From contig JAFPLH010000077.1 of the NCBI GenBank assembly GCA_017402845.1, positions 1-36,914 on the forward strand: a DNA stretch of 36,914 nt, written 5' to 3'. The notes below the pieces were generated by a model. That model was not told the origin of the DNA. It searched no databases and saw nothing but the letters and a program-made list of their open reading frames with translations. The translations under genes were made by a program, and so were the position numbers. This document shows, piece after piece, positions 6,790 through 13,894 of this stretch. Each line of letters opens with the position of its first letter. Positions within the stretch are counted from its first letter, which is position 1. The DNA is from Clostridia bacterium. GTDB lineage: Bacteria > Bacillota > Clostridia > Oscillospirales > Acutalibacteraceae.

Positions 6790-8118
6790 ATGGCAAAACC
6801 AATTGTGGCGATCGTCGGCAGACCGAATGTCGGAAAGTCTACCCTGTTTAATAAGCTTATAGGACAAAGACTCTCTATTGTTGACGATACCCCCGGCGTT
6901 ACTCGTGACAGATTATACGGCGAATGTGAGTGGCAGAACAGAACGTTTACCGTTATTGATACGGGCGGAATTGAGCCGAAAACGAATGACGTTATACTTT
7001 CGCAAATGCGCAGGCAGGCTGAGCTTGCAATTGAAGCCGCAGATGTGACTATACTTGTTACCGACGTAAAAACAGGTATGGTTGCTACCGACAGAGATGT
7101 TGCGTCAATGCTGCTTAAAAGCGGCGTACCTGTTGTACTATGCGTGAACAAGTGCGACGGTATCGGTGATCCTGATCCCGATTTTTACGAGTTCTATAAT
7201 CTTGGACTCGGAGATCCCATTCAGGTTTCTGCTGTACACGGTCACGGAACAGGCGATCTTCTTGACGAGGTATGCAAGTATTTTCCGCCGGAAACTGACG
7301 AGGAGGAAAACGAGGACTTTATCTCAGTTGCCGTTATAGGAAAACCGAATGCGGGAAAATCTTCTTTGATAAATAAAATTGTTGGTACAGAAAGATGTAT
7401 AGTATCTGATATTGCAGGTACAACAAGAGATACAATTGATACACTTGTAGAAAACAGTCACGGAAAATTCAACTTTACCGATACAGCCGGAATACGCAGG
7501 AAAAGCCGTGTAGACGACAATATCGAAAAGTACAGTATTCTTCGTGCAAAAATGGCTATTGAACGCAGCGATGTATGCGTTATTATGATAGACGCAACAG
7601 AAGGCTTTACCGAACAGGACTCAAAGGTTGCAGGACTTGCTCACGAGGCGGGCAAGGGCTGTATTATTGCCGTTAATAAATGGGACGCTGTTGAAAAAGA
7701 CGGAAAAACTATGGATCAATTCAGAAAAAAGCTTGAAATTGACTTTGCGTTTATGTCTTATGCGCCAATGATCTTTATTTCCGCATTGACCGGACAGCGT
7801 ATCGACAAGCTTTTTGAGCTTATAAAGGTAGTGGCAAATTCAAACGCTATGAGAATAAAAACAGGCGTTCTCAATGATATTCTTGCAGAAGCAGCAGCAA
7901 GAGTTCAGCCGCCTACCGATAAGGGCAGAAGACTTAAAATATTCTATATGACTCAGGCGTCTACAAAACCGCCGACATTCGTTTGTTTTGTAAACAGTGC
8001 CGACTTGTTCCATTTTTCATACAGACGCTACCTTGAAAACAGGATCAGAGAAAGCTTCGGTATGGAGGGTACTCCTATACATTTTGTTGTTCGTGAACGC
8101 AGTGATACAAAGAAATAA
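6790..8118 (+). CDS. der: Ribosome biogenesis GTPase Der (EngA)
   Basis: Der is an essential double GTPase that assists 50S subunit maturation. Two G domains are visible in tandem: the first with P-loop GRPNVGKST, DTGG and NKCD, the second (from about residue 180) with GKPNAGKSS, DTAG and NKWD. A C-terminal KH-like domain follows and contains RRLKIFYMTQASTKPPTFV. The start is ATG 6790 behind AGGAGG; an in-frame ATG at 6769 precedes that site and would not be translated from it. The 442-residue length is typical. It lies 21 bp upstream of plsY, an order common in Firmicutes. Confidence 0.97.
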   Translation: MAKPIVAIVGRPNVGKSTLFNKLIGQRLSIVDDTPGVTRDRLYGECEWQNRTFTVIDTGGIEPKTNDVILSQMRRQAELAIEAADVTILVTDVKTGMVATDRDVASMLLKSGVPVVLCVNKCDGIGDPDPDFYEFYNLGLGDPIQVSAVHGHGTGDLLDEVCKYFPPETDEEENEDFISVAVIGKPNAGKSSLINKIVGTERCIVSDIAGTTRDTIDTLVENSHGKFNFTDTAGIRRKSRVDDNIEKYSILRAKMAIERSDVCVIMIDATEGFTEQDSKVAGLAHEAGKGCIIAVNKWDAVEKDGKTMDQFRKKLEIDFAFMSYAPMIFISALTGQRIDKLFELIKVVANSNAMRIKTGVLNDILAEAAARVQPPTDKGRRLKIFYMTQASTKPPTFVCFVNSADLFHFSYRRYLENRIRESFGMEGTPIHFVVRERSDTKK

Positions 8119-8139
8119 TATCAAAAGAGGGTAGAACAA

Positions 8140-8862
8140 ATGATAGGTTTGTTTACAGATGTTCATAACGTATTGAGAATGGTGTTGGTTATGGTTATTG
8201 CTTATCTTTTGGGAAGTTTAAACATAGCCATTATTGTTACTAAAATATTCACAGGCGGAAAAGATATAAGAACCATGGGCAGCGGAAACGCAGGGTTTAC
8301 AAATGTAATGAGATCTGTTGGTACTGCCGCAGGAATATTGACCTTTATAGGTGATTTTCTTAAATGCGTTGCAGCTATCATTGTGGGCGGCTTGCTTTGT
8401 AAAAATATGACTGGCTCAGCTAATGTGGTTGAGCTTTCAGGCTACGGAAAATATCTTGCGGGAATGTGCTGCTTTTTGGGGCATATTTACCCTGTATACT
8501 TTAAGTTCAAAGGCGGCAAAGGTATTGTGACTATGGCTGCACTTTCGGCTGTAATAAACTTTCCGGTGTTTGCAGTTTCTTTTTTGTCGTTTGCAATAAC
8601 ATTTATTATTACGAAAATCGTTTCGATAAGCTCTATAATCGGCGCAAGCGTGCTTGCTGCGGCTACATTTTTGATTACGTATTTTTATAATTATAAAGCG
8701 CTTGGCGCTGTATCGTTTGAGTATGTTGTTACAGTTTCGATTCTTACGTTGGCTATCTCTGCAACAACGATCATTAAGCACAGGGAGAATATTAAAAGAC
8801 TTCTCAAGGGCGAGGAGAAAAAGCTTTCGCTTAAAAAGAAGATTAAAAAAGAAGATCAATAA
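8140..8862 (+). CDS. plsY: Glycerol-3-phosphate acyltransferase PlsY
   Basis: This integral membrane enzyme transfers the acyl group from acyl-phosphate (made by PlsX, also in this window) to glycerol-3-phosphate, the first step of phospholipid synthesis. Three PlsY motifs are visible: YLLGSLN in the first membrane segment, MGSGNAGFTNVMR, and the glycine-rich FKGGKGIVT. At 240 residues it is slightly longer than many PlsY proteins because of a lysine-rich C-terminal tail. AGAGGG precedes ATG 8140. It is the last gene of the der-plsY unit. Confidence 0.95.
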   Translation: MIGLFTDVHNVLRMVLVMVIAYLLGSLNIAIIVTKIFTGGKDIRTMGSGNAGFTNVMRSVGTAAGILTFIGDFLKCVAAIIVGGLLCKNMTGSANVVELSGYGKYLAGMCCFLGHIYPVYFKFKGGKGIVTMAALSAVINFPVFAVSFLSFAITFIITKIVSISSIIGASVLAAATFLITYFYNYKALGAVSFEYVVTVSILTLAISATTIIKHRENIKRLLKGEEKKLSLKKKIKKEDQ

Positions 8863-8891
8863 GCTGCAAATTATACACGGTATAATAAAAC

Positions 8892-8921
8892 GATCCCCCG
8901 AACCAAACGGGGGATCTCTTT
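8892..8921. terminator. Bidirectional terminator between plsY and the CPBP-like gene
   Basis: GATCCCCCG (8892-8900) and CGGGGGATC (8908-8916) form a perfect 9-bp stem around a 7-nt loop, with T-rich sequence on both sides when read on either strand. The flanking genes converge on it. Confidence 0.85.
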
Positions 8922-8925
8922 ATTA

Positions 8926-9585
8926 CTATACAAGAAACATAATAGACATAAACAGGAATGTTATATAAAGATTTCTTTTGAATGCGATATATGCCGCACC
9001 AAACATTATGGAAAGAGCAAAATAGGTAAGTCCGATATATAGGCTGCCTTGAGTTATGATGTGCGAAAGTCCCCATGTCAGAGCGATAAGAAAGCCGCCA
9101 AACGGAGCCTCTATCTTTTTGATCATCTTGTCACAACCCTCTTGAAGAAGCGCAAGCGTGACAGCAAGCAGGAATATCTCAAAAATATAGTATATATACT
9201 GAAAGATAAACTGGTACCCGCCTGAATGATGAAAGTCGTAAACGCATTTCCAGCCGTTATACACATGAAATTTTACGCCTACCGCACCTGATATCAACAG
9301 TATACCGGTAATGATACCTTTTGCGTCGGGTTTGTTGTTCTTTTTTGCTATATCGAAGCCGTAAACTCTTACAGCAACGTAAAACATTACGAGACTTATT
9401 ATACCCCATATTACACATACAAGTACCCAGTGCGTTATGCTTTCGGTTATTGTAAACTTAAAGTAATCTTTGCTGTACAGAAACATTTCTGTTCTCAGAA
9501 TTACATACTCAAAAACGAATCCTAAAAGACAGATCGCTCCGAGCAAAAAATATACATACGGTTTTGCTTCACTTTTTTTTATCAT
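8926..9585 (-). CDS. Membrane protein, divergent CPBP (Abi/CAAX protease-like) family
   Basis: This 219-residue protein has about six hydrophobic segments. Its C-terminal half resembles the CPBP fold: LLQEGCDKMI sits where the EExxxR motif should be, LTWGLSHI where FxxxH should be, and FGAAYIAFKRNLYITFLF where the last helices occur. The first glutamate is Gln and the arginine Lys, so the glutamate pair is incomplete and protease activity is doubtful. ATG 9585 is chosen because GTGAGGT lies at good spacing; an in-frame ATG at 9603 lacks such a site. It is transcribed divergently from the next gene. Family assignment is moderate; the function is unknown. Confidence 0.55.
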   Translation of the reverse strand: MIKKSEAKPYVYFLLGAICLLGFVFEYVILRTEMFLYSKDYFKFTITESITHWVLVCVIWGIISLVMFYVAVRVYGFDIAKKNNKPDAKGIITGILLISGAVGVKFHVYNGWKCVYDFHHSGGYQFIFQYIYYIFEIFLLAVTLALLQEGCDKMIKKIEAPFGGFLIALTWGLSHIITQGSLYIGLTYFALSIMFGAAYIAFKRNLYITFLFMSIMFLV

Positions 9586-9616
9586 AATAAACCTCACGAT
9601 CATATTAATAACATAA

Positions 9617-9645
9617 AGTATAGCACATTTTTATATGTCTGTCTA
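9617..9645 (-). promoter_or_regulatory. Promoter of the CPBP-like gene
   Basis: Read on the minus strand: TAGACA (9645-9640), a 17-nt spacer and TATACT (9622-9617), about 32 nt upstream of the start codon. Confidence 0.55.
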
Positions 9646-9762
9646 TCAATAAATTAATTTAATTTTTTTTGTAAAATTGAAATCGTGACCGAATGATACA
9701 TAGTAACAAAAAATTGAGTTATAAATTATATAACATTTTTTTATAAAAATCAAAAAACTGTA

Positions 9763-9792
9763 TTTACATTTGTGTAATTATTGTGCTATAAT
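9763..9792 (+). promoter_or_regulatory. Promoter of the unrecognised membrane protein
   Basis: TTTACA (9763-9768), an 18-nt spacer and TATAAT (9787-9792). It lies at the right side of a very A/T-rich stretch (about 9650-9780) shared with the divergent gene; I saw no other element in that stretch. Confidence 0.6.
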
Positions 9793-9855
9793 ACTTATAT
9801 AGAGAAAATTGATGATGAGTTTTTTAATGTCATCAACATACGGAGGGCTAAACAA

Positions 9856-10809
9856 ATGGATGATAAATTGAATCCGGACCAGATTTTTAACAAAACAATG
9901 GGTTTCATATGCATGAAAGCTTTGGTGCATATAGGGGCGCTTGTTATTTCAATAATTGCAATGAAGATCCTTTCGGCTGTATTTGGCGGTAGTATTGGTA
10001 TAATAGGTGCTTTGATATGGATCATTATTACTGTCGGCGTTGCTTTCGGACTTGACTTCTTTGTTGGCTATAAATTCAAAGCAGGTCATGTTGCTGTTGT
10101 TACAGACGCTGTTTCGGCAGGTATGATACCCGATGATATGAATGCAATGGCAAAAGAAAGCGTAACTTATCGTTTTCCGTCTTGTAATGAATATCTTGCA
10201 TACAGCATGGCTGTAAAAGGTGCAATGGCTCAGCTCCAGAAAAAGCTTAATACATTTGCAGAAAGAAAAATGAATAAGCCTGTTTTAGGTCAGCTTATTT
10301 CTTTTGCACAGATATTTATAGGAATGTCTTTGAGCTTTTCTTATGATCTTGTTCTTTTCTATACGTTCTTCAGAGATGGTAAACCGCTTTATACAAGCGC
10401 AGCCGAGGGCGTTGCAATTTATTATTATTGTTGGAAAAGAATAATTGAAAATGTAATGTTCCTTGCAATTGAAGTAATTGCTATTATGGCGATCGTATTC
10501 TTCGTATTCTTCGCATTCGGTGCACCTATATTTACAACTGCTTTTGCAAATGACGCTCTTGCAGGCGGTCTTTGCGCTGCCGGCGTTGCTTATTTCGTAT
10601 GCAATACTGTTAAGGTGTTTTTGGACAGCAGATTTATGATAAGAGCTTTGTTCCCGTTCTTTGAAGAGGCAAGATATGCAGAGATCACTGATGAAGAATA
10701 TCAGATCGCTTGCAGAGATTCCGCAAAATACGATAAGCTTTACCGCAAGGCTATGAGCGAGCCTCAGAGCGCACCTGCACCAATGCAGCAGGATCAGGGC
10801 GGATATTGA
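9856..10809 (+). CDS. Polytopic membrane protein of unknown function
   Basis: I do not recognise this 317-residue protein. There are two hydrophobic segments near residues 20-70 (ALVHIGALVISIIAMKIL; IGALIWIIITVGVAFGLDFF), then a soluble part of about 80 residues containing GHVAVVTDAVSAGMIPDDM. Further hydrophobic segments follow around FAQIFIGMSLSFSYDLVLF and NVMFLAIEVIAIMAIVFFVF and at LAGGLCAAGVAYFVC, then a charged region and a Pro/Gln-rich tail ending DQGGY. ATG 9856 has CGGAGGG at good spacing, so the 25-codon upstream extension of the frame is unlikely. It is monocistronic, with its own promoter and a strong terminator, and divergent from the CPBP-like gene. Confidence 0.8.
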   Translation: MDDKLNPDQIFNKTMGFICMKALVHIGALVISIIAMKILSAVFGGSIGIIGALIWIIITVGVAFGLDFFVGYKFKAGHVAVVTDAVSAGMIPDDMNAMAKESVTYRFPSCNEYLAYSMAVKGAMAQLQKKLNTFAERKMNKPVLGQLISFAQIFIGMSLSFSYDLVLFYTFFRDGKPLYTSAAEGVAIYYYCWKRIIENVMFLAIEVIAIMAIVFFVFFAFGAPIFTTAFANDALAGGLCAAGVAYFVCNTVKVFLDSRFMIRALFPFFEEARYAEITDEEYQIACRDSAKYDKLYRKAMSEPQSAPAPMQQDQGGY

Positions 10810-10850
10810 TTAATGTATATAACGTGTTGTTTTTCATGTTTCTCCTTTCT

Positions 10851-10888
10851 CACAGCTTCCGATAATAAATCGGGAGCTGTGCTTTTTT
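10851..10888 (+). terminator. Terminator of the unrecognised membrane protein
   Basis: CACAGCTTCCGAT (10851-10863) pairs with ATCGGGAGCTGTG (one wobble) over a short loop, followed by six T residues. Confidence 0.9.
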
Positions 10889-10917
10889 ATTAGTGGTAGG
10901 AAAATCAGAAAAAACTC

Positions 10918-10946
10918 TTGACAACTTTATGAAAAGATGATAAAAT
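10918..10946 (+). promoter_or_regulatory. Promoter of infC-rpmI-rplT
   Basis: TTGACA (10918-10923), a 17-nt spacer and TAAAAT (10941-10946). A start near 10953 gives a leader of about 200 nt before infC. Confidence 0.8.
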
Positions 10947-10952
10947 ACTAAA

Positions 10953-11156
10953 GAACAATAAAGCAAGGTGATAATTGCCTTCACCTGTGGGGTTTTGTCT
11001 GCACGGGTAGTACAAAAAGAATCAATAGATATTCGATTAATATTTCATTATTATTTTAATATATTTATATTGATAATATTTTTTGTATTACTGCAGGCGA
11101 TTGTCACGTCTGCATTTTTTATTGATATTATAATTTTGTCAGCGGAGGTGCTTAAC
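10953..11156 (+). promoter_or_regulatory. infC operon leader, candidate L20-type attenuator
   Basis: The roughly 200-nt untranslated leader contains an early hairpin (AGGTGA/TCACCT), an A/T-rich middle and, shortly before infC, an intrinsic terminator (listed separately). GTCTGCA at 10997-11003 can pair with TGCAGGC of the terminator's 5' arm, giving a mutually exclusive antiterminator. In Bacillus subtilis the infC-rpmI-rplT operon is autoregulated by L20, which promotes premature termination in the leader; rplT is the third gene here. The mechanism in this organism is inferred from that precedent plus the visible terminator. Confidence 0.6.
11092..11120 (+). terminator. Leader terminator (attenuator) upstream of infC
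   Basis: TGCAGGCG (11092-11099) pairs with CGTCTGCA (11107-11114) with one G-T wobble, the loop is 7 nt, and six T residues follow. It lies within the transcribed leader, so it must be bypassed for infC expression. Confidence 0.75.
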
Positions 11157-11675
11157 ATTAGCAACAAGGAACTTCTCATAAATGAGGAAATTCGAGAAAA
11201 AGAACTCAGAGTTATTGGCTCTGACGGTTCGCAATTAGGTATAATGTCTTCATCGCAGGCTCAAAAGATCGCTTACGAAGCAAATCTTGACTTGGTTATG
11301 ATTTCGCCGAATGCAAAGCCGCCTGTATGCAAGATCATGGACTACGGCAAATATCGTTTTGAACAGGCAAGAAAAGAAAAGGAAAAGAAAAAAAATCAAA
11401 AGATCGTTGATATTAAAGAAGTAAGACTTTCTTTAAATATTGATACTCACGATTTTAATACAAAGCTTAATCATGCACTCAAGTTTATTGAAAAGGGCGA
11501 TAAGGTTAAGGTGTCCATTAAATTTCGAGGGAGAGAGCTTGGTCACCCCGAGCTTGGACTGGAGATAATGAACAGATTTTCCGAGGCTTGTGCAGAAACA
11601 GCGGCAGTGGAAAAACCGCCTAAGCTCGAAGGACGCAATATGCTTATGTTCCTTGCGCCAAAGCCGGCAAAGTAA
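11157..11675 (+). CDS. infC: Translation initiation factor IF-3 (ATT start)
   Basis: IF-3 binds the 30S subunit and checks start codon selection. The protein begins with the typical NKELLINEEIREKELRVIG, followed by MDYGKYRFEQ, a basic linker KEKEKKKNQK, and the C-domain with VKVSIKFRGRELGHPELG. No ATG, GTG or TTG lies at the expected N-terminus. GGAGGTG (11144-11150) is followed after a normal gap by ATT (11157), giving 172 residues. AUU initiation of infC is a known autoregulatory device, since IF-3 discriminates against it. The frame stays open upstream to 10968, but that part is leader RNA containing the attenuator and encodes an implausible hydrophobic stretch. Confidence 0.93.
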   Translation: MSNKELLINEEIREKELRVIGSDGSQLGIMSSSQAQKIAYEANLDLVMISPNAKPPVCKIMDYGKYRFEQARKEKEKKKNQKIVDIKEVRLSLNIDTHDFNTKLNHALKFIEKGDKVKVSIKFRGRELGHPELGLEIMNRFSEACAETAAVEKPPKLEGRNMLMFLAPKPAK

Positions 11676-11696
11676 ACTATTAGGGAGGATAAAATT

Positions 11697-11900
11697 ATGC
11701 CAAAGATCAAGACTCACAGCGGTGCAAAAAAGCGTTTCAAGCTTTCTAAAAACGGAAAGGTTATTCGTGCACATGCTAATAAAAGACATATTCTTAACAG
11801 CAGCAAGAAAACAACTAAGCGCAAGAGAGGTTTGAGAAAGTCTGTTGTTGCCGATAAGACAAATGTAGCACAGGTAAAGAGACTTATTCCTTATAAGTAA
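11697..11900 (+). CDS. rpmI: 50S ribosomal protein L35
   Basis: A 67-residue, strongly basic bL35 with the family N-terminus [20 protein letters not shown] and the central ANKRHIL. GGGAGG precedes ATG 11697. It is the middle gene of infC-rpmI-rplT. Confidence 0.97.
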   Translation: MPKIKTHSGAKKRFKLSKNGKVIRAHANKRHILNSSKKTTKRKRGLRKSVVADKTNVAQVKRLIPYK

Positions 11901-11941
11901 TACAGAGAAAAGAGAAGAAACCAATAACGGAGGTAATATAA

Positions 11942-12295
11942 ATGGCACGTGTTAAGGGTGCGATGATGACTCGCAAAAGAAGAAAAAAGGTTTTAAAGCT
12001 TGCTAAAGGCTACTGGGGCGCAAAAAGCAGACACTTCAAGATGGCTAAACAGGCTGTTAATAAATCAGGCAACTATGCATTTATCGGACGTAAGCAGAGA
12101 AAGAGAGATTTCAGAAGACTCTGGATTGCTCGTATCAACGCTGCTTGCAAGCTCAACGGCACAAACTATTCTACATTCATGAACGGTCTTAAAAAGGCAG
12201 GCGTTACACTTAACCGTAAAATGCTTTCTGAGATCGCAATTGCAGATCCTGCTGCATTTACAAGTCTTGTAGAGCAGTCTAAGAAGGCTCTGTAA
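11942..12295 (+). CDS. rplT: 50S ribosomal protein L20
   Basis: This 117-residue bL20 is needed early in 50S assembly and, in Firmicutes and Proteobacteria, represses its own operon by binding leader mRNA. The N-terminal basic extension ([20 protein letters not shown]) and the globular [16 protein letters not shown] segment are both visible. GGAGG stands nine bases before ATG 11942. It closes the infC operon. Confidence 0.97.
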   Translation: MARVKGAMMTRKRRKKVLKLAKGYWGAKSRHFKMAKQAVNKSGNYAFIGRKQRKRDFRRLWIARINAACKLNGTNYSTFMNGLKKAGVTLNRKMLSEIAIADPAAFTSLVEQSKKAL

Positions 12296-12442
12296 TATAA
12301 ATATTAAGTGCTGTGTCCGGATGCGGTGCAATCAGACAACACCACAAAAAGACCGCCTTTTGGTTCAGCGCAGAATCAGCGTGCATATCGGGTAATGTCT
12401 TAATGCGGTATTGCCTGAAACGCAAAAAGCACAACAATAAAT

Positions 12443-12478
12443 CGGCACCCAAGGCTAAATGCCTTAGGTGCTGTTTTT
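12443..12478 (+). terminator. Terminator after the infC operon
   Basis: GGCACCCAAGGC pairs with GCCTTAGGTGC(T) around a TAAAT loop with one mismatch, followed by five T residues. The stretch 12300-12440 before it holds no gene but contains copies of a short repeat described separately. Confidence 0.7.
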
Positions 12479-12506
12479 AAATATCACTTTCATATGATTT
12501 TAAGAG

Positions 12507-13112
12507 GTGAGCAATACGAACAGTAAATTCACTTTACAAAAAGCGCAGTCTAAAGACGCAGGCTTCAAAAGTCCCGTTCTTAATATGCTTACATCACTCG
12601 GCGGTTTAGGCGTTTTTGGCGGTATTATATGTATATGCGTTGTATTTCTTTCGGCTTTATCTCAGGGCAAGGCAAATGGTCAGGCTTTTTTGGTGTCTGT
12701 CGGAATAACAATTATCAGTGCTTGTATTTTTATTATTTCGTATTCTGCCTTTCGCAAGAAAAAGAAAGAGTACATAAAAAAGAAAAAAAGTATGATCGCA
12801 AATGCAGCTTGTTACAACGGAAAAGTTATCGGTATAGTTAAACAGATCCGGCACGTAAAGTATATGAAGGAAAACTTTGACGAGATAACATGGTGCTTTA
12901 ATATAACGTATACTGATAACGAGGGTGTGAAAAACGTTTACGGCGATCTGTATATGAATGATATTACAAAGGTGCTGAAGGACGATCATGTTACCGTACT
13001 TGTTCTCAATGACGGTTCGCTTGCCTTTAAGAATTTTCATCTCAGAAAAGATGACTCAGAACCATGCAAAGAATTCACGATCTTAGAAATTGAAAAGAGC
13101 GATGAGATATGA
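12507..13112 (+). CDS. Two-TM protein of unknown function
   Basis: I do not recognise this roughly 200-residue protein. Two hydrophobic segments (LGVFGGIICICVVFLSAL; FLVSVGITIISACIFIIS) are followed by a lysine-rich stretch and a soluble C-terminal domain (NGKVIGIVKQIRHVKY, FNITYTDNEGVKNVYGDLYM, DDHVTVLVLNDG). The soluble part is reminiscent of small beta-barrel domains such as DUF3592, a weak resemblance only. The N-terminus is uncertain: the frame opens at GTG 12507, but AAGAGGTGA (12502-12510) overlaps that codon instead of preceding it. It overlaps the next gene by ATGA, which implies translational coupling to the methyltransferase. Confidence 0.7.
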   Translation: MSNTNSKFTLQKAQSKDAGFKSPVLNMLTSLGGLGVFGGIICICVVFLSALSQGKANGQAFLVSVGITIISACIFIISYSAFRKKKKEYIKKKKSMIANAACYNGKVIGIVKQIRHVKYMKENFDEITWCFNITYTDNEGVKNVYGDLYMNDITKVLKDDHVTVLVLNDGSLAFKNFHLRKDDSEPCKEFTILEIEKSDEI

Positions 13113-13885
13113 TTACAAGTAAGGATAACGAGATCATAAAGAATATATCCAAATTAGTCAAGAGTGCTAAACGCAGAAAAGAATCCCGGCAGTTTACAGC
13201 CGAGGGTGTTCGTATTTGTACAGACGGTATTTTAAGCGGCTATTCGCCTGAAATTTTTTTGTATACGGACAAGGCAAAGGAAAAATATCCCGAAGATTTC
13301 AGCAAAATTGCAAACGCCGCTAAAACCTGTTTTGAGGTATCAGCCGCAGTTTTTGAAAAAATCAGCGATACAAAATCTCCGCAGGGCTTTTTTTGTGTGT
13401 TTAATATGCTTGACAAAAATAAAAATCTGAATACAATAGATAATCAGAGTGTCTATATAGCACTTGAACGTGTTCAGGATCCGTCAAATATGGGTACGAT
13501 ACTGCGAACGGCTGAGGCTTTGGGCGTTGACGGTATTATACTGTCGAATGATTGCTGCGATATTTTCTCTCCGAAGGTTGTGAGAGGAAGTATGGGAGCC
13601 GTTTTCAGAATAAAATACTCAATTGCAGATGATTTCTGTGCGTATATAAAAAATCTTAGTGACAGCGGTATAATAACCTATGGTTCTACTCCGGTAAATG
13701 CATGCGATATAAGAACTGTCGATTTTAACGGCGGTGTAATGCTTATCGGTAACGAGGGTAACGGTCTTAGTGCTCAGGCGCTTGACTGCTGTACTGTGCG
13801 AGTAAGTATTCCCATGAACGGCAGAGCAGAGTCGCTTAATGCTGCGTGTGCTGCGTCAATTCTCATGTGGGAAATGATAAGGTAA
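13109..13885 (+). CDS. TrmH/SpoU-family RNA 2'-O-methyltransferase
   Basis: This 258-residue SAM-dependent RNA methyltransferase has the SPOUT trefoil-knot fold. An N-terminal substrate-binding domain (RRKESRQFTAEGVRIC, similar to the L30e-like domain of RlmB/TsnR relatives) precedes the three SpoU motifs. These are LERVQDPSNMGTILRTAEA (motif 1), MLIGNEGNGLS (motif 2) and VSIPMNGRAESLNAACAASI (motif 3), with the catalytic Arg and Asn visible. The exact target (23S rRNA or tRNA ribose) cannot be assigned. The start codon overlaps the stop of the upstream membrane protein gene (ATGA), and dprA follows 9 bp downstream. Confidence 0.9.
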   Translation: MITSKDNEIIKNISKLVKSAKRRKESRQFTAEGVRICTDGILSGYSPEIFLYTDKAKEKYPEDFSKIANAAKTCFEVSAAVFEKISDTKSPQGFFCVFNMLDKNKNLNTIDNQSVYIALERVQDPSNMGTILRTAEALGVDGIILSNDCCDIFSPKVVRGSMGAVFRIKYSIADDFCAYIKNLSDSGIITYGSTPVNACDIRTVDFNGGVMLIGNEGNGLSAQALDCCTVRVSIPMNGRAESLNAACAASILMWEMIR

Positions 13886-13894
13886 AAGGCGGTT

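Noticed and set aside
10968..11156. 63-codon upstream extension of infC
   Set aside because: It would be translated from leader RNA that contains an intrinsic terminator, and the encoded hydrophobic segment is foreign to IF-3; ATT 11157 has the ribosome site.
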